Source: Homarus americanus (lineage: Eukaryota > Arthropoda > Malacostraca > Decapoda > Nephropidae). Taken from it: a stretch of DNA of 64,000 bases. A program made the translations under genes and the position numbers. The notes beneath the pieces were generated by a model. It was not told the DNA's origin and searched no databases. It worked only from the letters and a program-made list of their open reading frames with translations. The stretch lies in assembly GCF_018991925.1 (NCBI RefSeq), contig NW_024755055.1:1250422-1314421 (forward strand), given 5' to 3'. Positions 55,833 through 64,000 of this stretch are shown here, piece by piece (the stretch's first letter is position 1; the number at the start of each line of letters is the position of its first letter).

Positions 55833-56021
55833 CATCCCTTCCTCCCATCACTTCCGCAGCAGAAGGGGTGAGGGCTCCAGACCCTCTTCCCCATTCACTG
55901 AACTCGCCTTTAAACTCGTAAAACTTCCTCGTGTTTGACTGAGAGTGAAGTTTGTCCTCGTTCCGGCTCTCGTTCCGGCTCTCCCAATAGTGCAGGTCGT
56001 CTCTCTTGGCTCTAGCTGGCT
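55833..56021 (-). CDS. Candidate minus-strand exon (189 bp, phase 1-1)
   Basis: On the minus strand ATCTCTTTACCGCCAG forms a good acceptor at 56022. The open phase-1 frame reads PARAKRDDLHYWESRNESRN, then EDKLHSQSNTRKFYEFKGEF, then SEWGRGSGALTPSAAEVMGG, ending before GTGAGG (55832). Aromatic and charged residues are mixed as in ordinary proteins and unlike the repeat products nearby. A 12-bp duplication makes the ESRNESRN pair. The frame is closed by TAG at about 56066 upstream. Not recognised. Confidence 0.35.
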
Positions 56022-56044
56022 CTGGCGGTAAAGAGATGTGGAGG

Positions 56045-56440
56045 TTTTTGCCTAAGAGACCGGATATATCTGGCTAAGAGACCAGATGGGTTTAGCTAAA
56101 AGATTTGGTGGTTTTGGCTGTTTTGGTTTAGAGGCCAGATACATTTAATCCTGAGACCGGATAGATTTGGTTTAGAGGCCGGATAAATTTTACTTTGAGA
56201 CCGTATAGATTTGGTTTAGAGGCCGGATACATTTAGCTTTAAGACCGGATCGAATTGACTTTAAAGACCGGATATATCTGTCTAAGACCTAAATATCTGA
56301 CAAAGACCGGATGTATTAGGTTAAGACACCGTGAACTGTGTGGCTCCGAGATAAGATGTATTTAACTTACGAGACCGGATATAATATCTGGCCTAGACCT
56401 AGATAATCAGGCCAAGATCTAGATTAAGAATTCGTGACTG
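56045..56440. repeat. Degenerate AGACCGGATAGATTTGG array
   Basis: About 14 units of 25-30 bp with core GAGACCGGATA(G/T)AT; TTTGGTTTAGAGGCCGGATA variants are most regular at 56120-56240. Confidence 0.88.
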
Positions 56441-56945
56441 GATAACCTCCATGATTGGTCGAGAAAGATTGGGATTAGGGAAACAGAATATCTAGGTATA
56501 CGTGGTAGTGAAGATAGCGTGGATTAGCTGACCAAACAAATATTTTTTATAATACCAGGGATAATGACTCCACAATCTTACAATAACTTTGATGCTGATG
56601 GCGACTGTGGTAGCTACTTGGATGGTGGTAGTGGTGGTATTAGCAGGATTAGCAAATTATATACCTGCTTGTATTGTGAGTTAGATTAGTAGTGGATGAT
56701 TAACCGATCAAATAACCCGGTGTATAATGTCAGGGAGGGGTGTTTGAGTCGTGCAATCACCTCGATAATAATTGAGATTGGTGGTGGTGGCAACAAGCTG
56801 GTGGTGGTTGATCAGAAAGTTAGCCTGGGTGGTGGTGGTGGTGGTAGTGGTGGTGGCGGCCGGCTTCAACAGCGGCAGTGTGGAAATTGCTGCGGTGGGG
56901 TGGAGGTGGTGTTGCTGTCTGTGTTTGTCTGTCTGTGTGTTTTTA
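56441..56945. other. Unique DNA with GGT-rich patch
   Basis: GGTGGTGGTGG near 56780-56865. No splice-flanked frame called. Confidence 0.55.
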
Positions 56946-56948
56946 TGT

Positions 56949-57017
<69 letters not shown>

Positions 57018-57193
57018 CTACCTATCCCTGTCTGGACCCAAGTCTGTGTACACATAGTATTGTGAGTACTCGAAATTGTATGTTGAGAGTGCGTGTGCGT
57101 GTGAGTGCGCGTGTGTGTATACAAGAGTCTGTATACTGTACCGCAAGTGAACGGTGTCTGGTTGGTGAGTGTGTGCTAACGTGAGTGTGTACC

Positions 57194-57252
<59 letters not shown>
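56946..57252. repeat. Two (GT)n microsatellites
   Basis: GT runs 56950-57016 and 57197-57252 separated by unique, GT-biased sequence. Confidence 0.95.
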
Positions 57253-57253
<1 letters not shown>

Positions 57254-57295
57254 TGAAACTAACGTTATTTGACGGTGGTCGGCTCAGTCTCTCAC

Positions 57296-57353
57296 CAGAA
57301 TCTCGGGTGAAACTTGCCTCCCTCACCTCCTCCATCTCAAGGTTTCCTCTCAT
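57296..57353 (-). CDS. Candidate minus-strand first coding exon
   Basis: ATG at 57353 reading down gives MRGNLEMEEVREASFTRDS plus one base, then GTGAGA. An in-frame TAG lies two codons upstream. It ends in phase 1, which matches the acceptor at 56021 (G plus AG gives Glu). The opposite strand is also open here (VKLTLFDGGRLSLSPESRVK), so strand and status are uncertain. The ATG context is poor (C at -3). Confidence 0.2.
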
Positions 57354-57365
57354 GGGCTATTGGAA

Positions 57366-57715
57366 CGTTACAATGGCGTTATAGTGGTGTTACAATGGTG
57401 TGGTGGCGTTACAATGGTGGTGCAGTGGTGTAGTGGCGTTACAATGGTGTGGTGGCTTTACAATGGTGTGGTGGCGTTACAATGGTGTGGTGGCGTTACA
57501 ATGGTGTGGTGGCGTTACAATGGTGTGGTGGCGTTACAATGGTGTGGTGGCGTTACAATGGTGTGGTGGCGTTACAATGGTGTGGTGCCTTTGGCAATGG
57601 TGTAGTGCCTTTACAATGGTGTGGTGGCGTTACAATGGTGTGGTGGCGTTACAATGGTGGTGCAGACGTGTGGTGGCGTTACAATGGTGGTGCAATGGTG
57701 GAGTGCTACATTGGT
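57366..57715. repeat. 19-bp array GTGTGGTGGCGTTACAATG
   Basis: About 18 copies; the regular block is 57465-57590. Confidence 0.96.
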
Positions 57716-58195
57716 ACTGTAATGCTGTAATGGTGTTACAGTAATGTTACAGAGACGTGGTTGTGGTGTGACAGTGGTATGAACAGTGTAACAAAGATGT
57801 GTTAGTGTTACAGTGATGTGGAAGAATGTTACAATGGTGTGTGGAGTGTTACAGTAGAGTAAAGTCATGTTACAGAAGTGTGATACGATGCTAGAAGTTC
57901 AATAATTACAGTGTTACAGAGAATATTAAAGTGAACAACCCCGCGGTACAGTTAGTGGCCGTTACAGAACAATTACAGTGTCGTTATATAGTGTTACAGT
58001 GGTGATATAGTGTTATGGTGCAGAATTAATGGTGTTACAGCGGTGTGGTGAGACTACAGTGGTGTTATGGTACGTGGAAGTACAGAAAAAGTGCGTTACA
58101 TATTCAACACTGTATTCTGGTTTGTGTTACAGTGTTGGTGTGTGTTACAGTGTTGGTGTGTGTTACAGTGTTGGTGTGTGTTACAGTGTTGGTGG
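57716..58195. repeat. GTTACAG-rich DNA and 18-bp array
   Basis: Decayed GTGTTACAGTGATG units to 58110, then four perfect GTGTGTGTTACAGTGTTG copies at 58121-58192. Confidence 0.88.
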
Positions 58196-58560
58196 GGAGG
58201 AGAGAGAAAGAAGAAATACCTCATTAGTAGTGAAAAAAGAAATAAATCAGTGAGCTTCATAAAGTCACGAATGAAAGAAGAAAAAACCCAGGTTATATAA
58301 AGTCAATCATGAAAATAGGAATGAAAATGTAGAAAGATAGAAATGAAGGAAGGAAATTAAGACAATAACGAATGATAAAAAAGGCATTCGTGGTATAGAA
58401 ATCCACGAATGAATGAAATAAATATCAACACTACCAAATCGTGCATGAAGGAAGGAAGAAAGAACTTTAAAACACACGAATGAATGAATGAAAGAAAAAG
58501 AAAGAAATCCTTAGAAAGTTATGAATGGTAAAAGGTAAACAGGGATTAGAAAGTCGTGAG
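58196..58560. other. Purine/A-rich unique DNA
   Basis: GAATGAA-rich; (ACGAATGAA)-like copies are spaced irregularly. No gene seen. Confidence 0.6.
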
Positions 58561-58571
58561 TTGGCTGGGTG

Positions 58572-58680
58572 TTGACGGGGCAAGAGGGGCAAGAGCGGCA
58601 GGAAGGGCAAGAGGGGCAGGAGGGGCAAGAGGGCAGGAGGGAAGAGGGGCAAGAGGGGCAGGAGGGGCAAGAGGGGCAAA
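58572..58680. repeat. GGGGCAAGAGGGGCAGGA array
   Basis: 9-18-bp units, about 12 nonamers. Confidence 0.94.
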
Positions 58681-59199
58681 TGTTACCTGTTGCTAATGAG
58701 CTCAGGTGCAGACACTCTCCTACCTGTTGTTTTCGATGAGCTGGACACAACCACATGAGCTGAGACCAAATGGTTTTAAAGTGTGTTTTGTGGCCACTTG
58801 AAGGTCACTTGGGGGTCGTGTGGAGTTCGAATGCACTTAAGTGGATCGGGTGGAAGTGACTGTGTGGCCATGTAATGTCCAAGTGGGCCATGTGGAGTGG
58901 TGGAAGAGGGGCTTTTGGTGGCCAGGTGCAAGGGATATGGTAGCTCTGGTGGGTGTGGTGGCCTGATGGAAAAGGCCTGGCCAGGTGAGGGGGTGTGCCA
59001 CTGCCTTGCCGGGGTGAAAGTGGTGGAGGCAGCAGCTAAGTCGACTGGCTGTGTGTGTGTGTGTGTGGGGGGGGTGAGGGGAGTGTGAGGGGGGTCGAAA
59101 AGTGTGGCTCTCTTCTCTCTCACCTGGCCACCATTACCCCTGGTCAGTATACACTTTATACTCAGTAATATGCAGATTCTCTCCACCTGCATTGCTCTT
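58681..59199. other. Unique DNA
   Basis: GTGGCCA-rich (58790-58990), (GT)n 59050-59068. Open frames on both strands lack splice support. Confidence 0.5.
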
Positions 59200-59800
59200 T
59201 CATGATCCCTGCAATCACACTTTCCCCTGCAATAACCTCCTCCCTGCACTAACTTCTTCCCTGCAATAACCTCCTGCATTCACTATCCTCCTGCAATCAC
59301 ACGTTCCCTTGCAACATATCACCCTCTGCAATAACTTCGTCCCTGCAATAACCCCCTCCCTGTAATACCTATCTTAAATAACCTCCTCCTGCAATCACTT
59401 TCTTGCTGCAGTCACCTTCTTGCAATCCCCCCTTGTCATTCCCCAATCCTTGCAAAATCCCCAAAACCTGCAATGACCACCTGCTTGCAATAACTACCGC
59501 TACAACATAACCATTTCTGCAATAATTCCCTCTGCAATCACCCCTCCTGTACACGACGTCAATACCCACACATCTGACTGTTTCCCACACCTCTTTTCCT
59601 ACCCCCTCCCCACACCCCCCACCCTCCCCACACACACACCCCATTCTCCCCACCCCACCTTCCACAACCTACCCACATCCTCACCCTCCCCACACACCCT
59701 CCCCACTCCACACACTCCCATCCCCACCTCACACTCACCTCACACACACCCCCTACTCCCCCCACACACCCCCTCTCCCCACTTCCCCACACACCTCACA
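59200..59800. repeat. CCTGCAATAACCTCC repeats then CCCCACACACC
   Basis: (C)TGCAAT(A/C)AC units of 13-20 bp over 59200-59560, then CCCCACACACCCCC repeats to 59795. Confidence 0.88.
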
Positions 59801-59949
59801 GGGATGATAGGAATAAAATAATGAAATAATAGTCTGGACAAAGTGAGAATTGGACGGGTAAGGATTGCCACAGAGCCCTGCCAAATATAGAATAAAAGTT
59901 GTAGTTTCTAAATAGTCATGATGAAAGTGGCGGCTGAGTGACGACTTGA

Positions 59950-60365
59950 ACGAGCGGGTTTTAGAGTCGGCGAGGGGGTTTTGTGAGTCGGCGAGGGGTT
60001 TTTGTGAGTCGCGAGGTGGGGTTTTTGTGAGTTGGCGAGGGGGTTTTCGTGAGTCGGCGAGGGGGGGTTTTTTGTGAGTCGGCGAGGGGTTTTTGTGAGT
60101 CGGCGAGGGGGTTTTGTGAGTTTAAGGAGAGGGGGTTTTGTGGAGTTGACGAGGGGTTTTGTGAGCTGGACGTAGGGTTGTGAGTTAAGGAGGGTTTTGT
60201 GAGTCGGCGAGGGGGGGGTTTTGTGAGTTGACGAGGGGGTTTTGTGAGAGTTGGCGAGAGGGGTTTTGTGAGTTGGGGGATGGGTTTGTGAGTTGGGGAG
60301 TGGGATTTGGGTATTGGCGAGTGGTTTTGGGGAATTGGCGAGCGAGTTTATAAGTTGGCGAGCGG
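59950..60365. repeat. 21-bp array GTGAGTCGGCGAGGGGGTTT
   Basis: About 19 copies with GTTGGCG/GTTAAGG variants and G-run length changes. Each copy starts with TTTTGTGAGT, a donor-like string. Confidence 0.95.
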
Positions 60366-60433
60366 GTTAGCAGGATAACAACCAGGGCACGATTCCTTTA
60401 ACTAGGAGACTGTGTACGCCCAGGGACCTTTGG

Positions 60434-60437
<4 letters not shown>

Positions 60438-60474
<37 letters not shown>
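60438..60474. repeat. (AC)n microsatellite
   Basis: Perfect run. Confidence 0.97.
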
Positions 60475-60895
60475 GCTAATTTTCTGTTGAGATTTTATGA
60501 GTGAAAGAATGGCAGTCGGGAATGTGTGTGAGTGAATGAGTGTGTGTGTGTGTGAAAGTGTGAGAGAGTGAGTGAGGGCGTGGGATAGTGTGACCCCTGA
60601 CCCCTTTTTTACTGGTTGAGTTGTTTGACCTTTTGACCTCTCCTAATCTTGCACCCACCCCCATCTCTCCCTACCCGCCTCATATCTCCTCTTTCACACT
60701 ACCTCATCTCTCACCTCCCTACCTCTGCACCTATCTCACTTCCTTTATCCCCTAACCCCTCACCTCTTCCTCTCACTCCCAACCGTCTCCGTCCCTACCT
60801 TTATCACCTCCTCACTCCCACTTTCCTTCCCTCCACCCCCCACTCTTTCCTTCCCTCTACCCCTCACCTCCCCCCTCACCTCCCCAGGGGCTGAA
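60475..60895. repeat. Unique DNA then CT-rich tract
   Basis: GTGTGAGTGAGTG to 60575; CTCACCTCC/CTACC repeats 60650-60890. Confidence 0.8.
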
Positions 60896-61560
60896 TATTA
60901 CATGATACTGTAGGTCGATGCTAATTGGATCAGGATGCGACTCAAGAGAGGGGTGGGGAGTAGGAGGGGGAGGGGGGCCTTAAAGATACCTTGCCTTATG
61001 AGGGGGAGGGGAAGTGGCCCCTTCGATCTAGGAAATGGCCTGGTCGAATTAGAGAACTCCAAAAAGTGGCCCTGTTCATTTGTCGAAAAAGTGGCCCATT
61101 GATCCAAAAAGTCGAAATCATGGCCCCATCGGTTGAAGGATCTCCGAACAAGTGGCCCTTTGTAGCTAAATAAGTGGCTCTCATTAGCTAAAAAAAACTG
61201 GCCCCCGTACCTAAAAAAGTGGTGGCCCCCTGTTGCTAAAAATGTGTCCCTATGTAGCTTAAAAAGTGGTCCCCGTAGCTAAAAAGTGGCCCCCTGTAGC
61301 TAAAAAGTGGCCTGTTTACCTAAAAAGTGGCCCCCCTGTAGCTAAAAAAAAGATTGGCAAAAGTACCACAATAGTAAAAAAAAAAAGTACCCCTTTGAAA
61401 TAATCTTCAAAAAAAGTAAATTATCCAAAAAACAAAAGTTAAAAAAAAAACATTTATCTAAAACTAAAAAAAAAAAGACGATTTTTGTTTAGCTGTAAAA
61501 GAATAACGACGTATCGCTTTTAGTGTTAAAAAAATCATAACAAAAGTAAAGGTTTTGTTT
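60896..61560. repeat. AAAAAGTGGCCCCCTGTAGCT repeat and A-rich DNA
   Basis: AAGTGGCCC recurs about every 20-30 bp from 61010 and becomes a ~21-bp array (GTAGCTAAAAAGTGGCCCCC) at 61160-61345; then A-rich with poly(A) runs. Confidence 0.88.
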
Positions 61561-61965
61561 GGATTTTGTGTACATGAAAGTGATGGGTTCCATTCTCTTC
61601 CTGTCTGGCCATTCTGGGGTGAATTTAGTACATGGTGATAGAGATGGGTGAGAGGGAGGGGGAGTGGGTGAGAGGGATGATGAGTGGGTGAGGGTAGTAG
61701 GGGATCGAGAAGGAAATGGGTGAGTGGATGAGATGGTATTGAAGGTTATATTAGAAGTGGATGAAAGGCCTTTGAAGGAACTAGGAGATGGATGACACGA
61801 TTAAAGGACGATTGCATATGGATGATAGGTCTTGGAGTGTGTTAGAGGTGGATGAAAGGCTTTTGAAGGAACTAGGAGATGGATGACACGATTAAAGGAC
61901 GATTGCATATGGATGATAGGTCTTGGAGTGTGTTAGAGGTGGATGAAAGGCTTTTGGAGGAGTTG
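61561..61965. repeat. GATGGGTGAG repeats and ~100-bp tandem duplication
   Basis: A ~101-bp unit with GATGACACGATTAAAGGACG and TGATAGGTCTTGGAGTGTGT starts near 61748 and again near 61849. Confidence 0.9.
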
Positions 61966-62084
61966 GCTGAGAGAGAGAGAGAGAGAGAGCACTAGAGTTT
62001 CTTTACCTTGGAGGCTTGGAGGACAAACAAGAGATCTCAAAGAGCTTACAATTTGACTCTAGTGAATGTGCTTTTTCATGCTGT

Positions 62085-62087
<3 letters not shown>

Positions 62088-62151
<64 letters not shown>
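62088..62151. repeat. (GA)n microsatellite
   Basis: Perfect run; a shorter one is at 61970-61990. Confidence 0.97.
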
Positions 62152-62154
<3 letters not shown>

Positions 62155-62640
62155 ACTCGCAACATAATGAGGGTATGAGGAAGTGTGTGTGGGGGGGGGT
62201 CTTTTATAAGTAACTAACTCAAAGGTTAAGTGACCAGGTGATTTAAGTGACTTGAGTACTTACGTGTGTGAAAAGGTTAAGTGTTACCTTGAGTTAAGTA
62301 TATACCAGGTAATTATTAAGTAGAGAGACATGTAAAGTATTAAGTAATTTTCACTATTTGCATACTTAACGACACTTATTTTAAACAGATAAACGCTTAT
62401 AAGTGATTATAAAGTGGTTTAGATATCAAGTGAGGCAAGTATTGTAAGTTGTCGGTTCAAGGGAGGAGTTTTCTCAGGTGTTAGGATTAATTACGTGTCT
62501 GCAGGTGTTAATTACCAGGTGTGGAAAGTCAGGTGTTGGGGGTGACAGATGGTTAATGTAGGTTACTTACCTGTCTGGGACGCTGAGTTGACCAGGTGTT
62601 TTTGTTGCTTAATTAAATAGTGGAGTGTAAGTTACAGGTG
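62152..62640. other. AT-rich unique DNA
   Basis: TTAAGTGA and AGGTGTTA motifs recur loosely. No gene seen. Confidence 0.5.

Positions 62641-62685
<45 letters not shown>
62641..62685. repeat. (GTCT)n microsatellite
   Basis: Eleven copies. Confidence 0.97.
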
Positions 62686-63056
62686 GGTTATCCTGAATAG
62701 AAATCCTTCTGTCTAGTTTTCCATGGAGATTCTTACTCAACAGGATATTGAGTACAAGACTAGAGTGACTGTACTCTAAAGACCTTCAAAACTGGCGGCT
62801 GAGTACTAGAGGAAAGTGACTGTACTCAATTTATCCCCCAAAAAACAAGCTGGAGAAATAAACACGAGTACATAGTGACATTACTCTAGAAACTTGAGTA
62901 CTAATATTGTACTCTGAGGATCTTAAGAGCAGGGGATTGAGTACAAGTGGCGAGTGATCAAGAGTGACGAGTGACGATAAGAGTTCCCTTCGTCAGGTTA
63001 TTGCTTCTGCTGCCGCTGCTACCTGAAGGAGGGCGAAGAGACGAGAGAGGAGACAT
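62686..63056. other. Unique DNA with GAGTAC/GTACTC motifs
   Basis: GAGTAC or its complement GTACTC appears about ten times between 62750 and 62955, giving many small inverted repeats. Confidence 0.6.
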
Positions 63057-63190
63057 TCACGGTGTGGTTTTAACATTCATGGTGTGGTTTTAACATTCAC
63101 GGTGTAGTTTTAACATTCACGGTGTGGTTTTAACATTCACGGTGTGGTTTTAACATTCATGGTGTGGTTTTAACATTCACGTTCAAACAT
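63057..63190. repeat. 20-bp array TTTTAACATTCACGGTGTGG
   Basis: About six and a half copies with CAC/CAT variation. Confidence 0.96.
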
Positions 63191-63209
63191 CCACGGTGAG
63201 AAGAAGTTC

Positions 63210-63491
63210 AGGTTACTTTGCGGTCAGCGAGGCATTTGTCACCTGGCCAGATTTTTGCTGTCACGCCAGATCATTGCGGTCTTGGCCTCATACACCATCT
63301 TGCACCAGAAGGAAATCTTGGCCGGACTAGATCACTGCGGCCAGGCCAGTCCATAAGTCTAGGCCAACTCATCTGGCCCAGGATAGAAGGATCTGGGAAA
63401 AATAACTTGGCCAAAAGAACGGTTTGGCCTGGTAAAGAGATACTCACAAGTTGGCCAGATCTTTCAGTAAGGCCGAAAGGAATCTTTGGCC
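63210..63491 (+). promoter_or_regulatory. GGCCA-rich 5' leader of the last exon
   Basis: GGCCAGATC, AGATCATTGCGG/AGATCACTGCGG and GGCCA recur some 15 times. In-frame TAA at 63468 closes the frame before the ATG. It reads as an untranslated leader built from a decayed minisatellite. No TATA box was found. Confidence 0.4.
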
Positions 63492-63568
63492 ATGGACTCC
63501 AAGATGGCCCTCGAGGAGCTGGCCGAGAGTAGCGTCAAGATCTTCATTGATGAATCTTCCCTGGACAC
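63492..63568 (+). CDS. Candidate alternative first coding exon, rightmost
   Basis: ATG at 63492 (GGCCATGG) encodes MDSKMALEELAESSVKIFID then ESSLD plus two bases, followed by GTAAGT, an ideal donor. The frame is closed upstream by TAA at 63468. The peptide is amphipathic and acidic, like a normal cytosolic N-terminus. It ends in phase 2, as do the exons ending at 12831, 17882 and 45170. Either it is the most 3' of several alternative starts of one gene or the start of a new gene. Not recognised. A second ATG (Met5) is in frame. Confidence 0.55.
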
Positions 63569-63574
63569 GTAAGT

Positions 63575-63905
63575 TGATTGTGGTGATAGTGGGTGGTGGT
63601 GGTGGGTGGTGATGGTGGGTGGGTGGTGGGGAATTGTTGATAATTAATTGGTGATGGTGTTAGTGGGTGGTGGTGGTGGTGGTGGTGGTGGGGGTGAGAG
63701 TTGGTTGGTGAAGTGAGTGGTGGTGGTCAGGATGGTGATAATGGTGGGTGGTGATGGTGGTAATTGGGTGGTGGGGTGATGAGTGGTGGTGATGAGGTGG
63801 TAGTGGTGGTGATGGTGGTAAGGTAACCAGTTGATATTGGTGATGGTGGTGTTGAAGGTAGTCGTGGTGATGATGGTGGTGAGTGGTGGTAGTGGTGATG
63901 TAAGC
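63575..63905. repeat. GGT/GATGGTGG-rich intron start
   Basis: GTGGTGGTGATGGTGGG-type triplet repeats from just after the donor. The remaining bases to 64000 are AT-rich and unique. Confidence 0.9.
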
Positions 63906-64000
63906 AGATAAGGTATCATGAAACTTGACCTAAAACTAGACAAAAGAGCATCGTATTTCTAGCCACAACAAAGCGATTTTTTGGGTCATTTTAATTGGAG

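Overview
The window looks like a repeat-choked stretch of an animal nuclear genome, most probably an arthropod and, by inference, a decapod crustacean. The reasons are spliced exons with GT-AG borders, very dense microsatellites ((GT)n, (CT)n, (GACA)n, (TTCC)n), and dispersed TTAGG/TCAGG/TAGGG pentamer tracts that recall the arthropod telomere motif. I see no operon, bacterial gene, rRNA, intact tRNA or CRISPR array. One 100-base run of N at 7015-7114 marks an assembly gap.

Protein-coding content is sparse. The best case is a plus-strand split gene: a first coding exon at 12596-12831 and a second at 17523-17882 join in frame (phase 2 to phase 2). They encode the N-terminal part of an unidentified serine-rich protein with Glu, Asn, Thr and Ala tracts. 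The 4.7-kb intron between them is almost all tandem repeat. Two short exons, at 45130-45170 and 63492-63568, each have an ATG, an in-frame upstream stop and a consensus donor, and both also end in phase 2. They could be alternative first exons of the same gene, or starts of other genes; the common acceptor exon would lie beyond the window. Weaker internal exon candidates lie at 31704, 32900, 43804 and 47948. On the minus strand, two phase-1-compatible pieces (57353 to 57296 and 56021 to 55833) may be part of another gene. I could not name any of these proteins.

Layout: 1-1233 pyrimidine minisatellite; 1236-3130 AT-rich unique DNA with a poly(A) signal, perhaps a 3' UTR; 3263-7014 three tandem copies of a ~1.27-kb foldback element, ending at the gap; 7115-9640 minisatellites; 9641-12595 AT-rich DNA, a 206-bp GT tract, a CpG-rich block and a presumed 5' leader; 12596-17882 the two exons and their intron; 17883-43800 several dozen minisatellites and microsatellites with islands of unique AT-rich DNA and one tRNA-related SINE fragment; 40815-42680 a 424-bp perfect GT tract followed by a 1.27-kb 30-bp minisatellite; 43804-45170 candidate exons; 45188-63491 more arrays, including telomere-like repeats, a 19-bp array carrying AAGGTCA, and a 21-bp GAGTCGGCGAG array; 63492-64000 the last exon and a GGT-rich intron start.

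The main pattern is the number of mutually unrelated minisatellites with units of about 15-35 bp. Nearly every long open frame in the window is a by-product of these repeats and is not treated as a gene.
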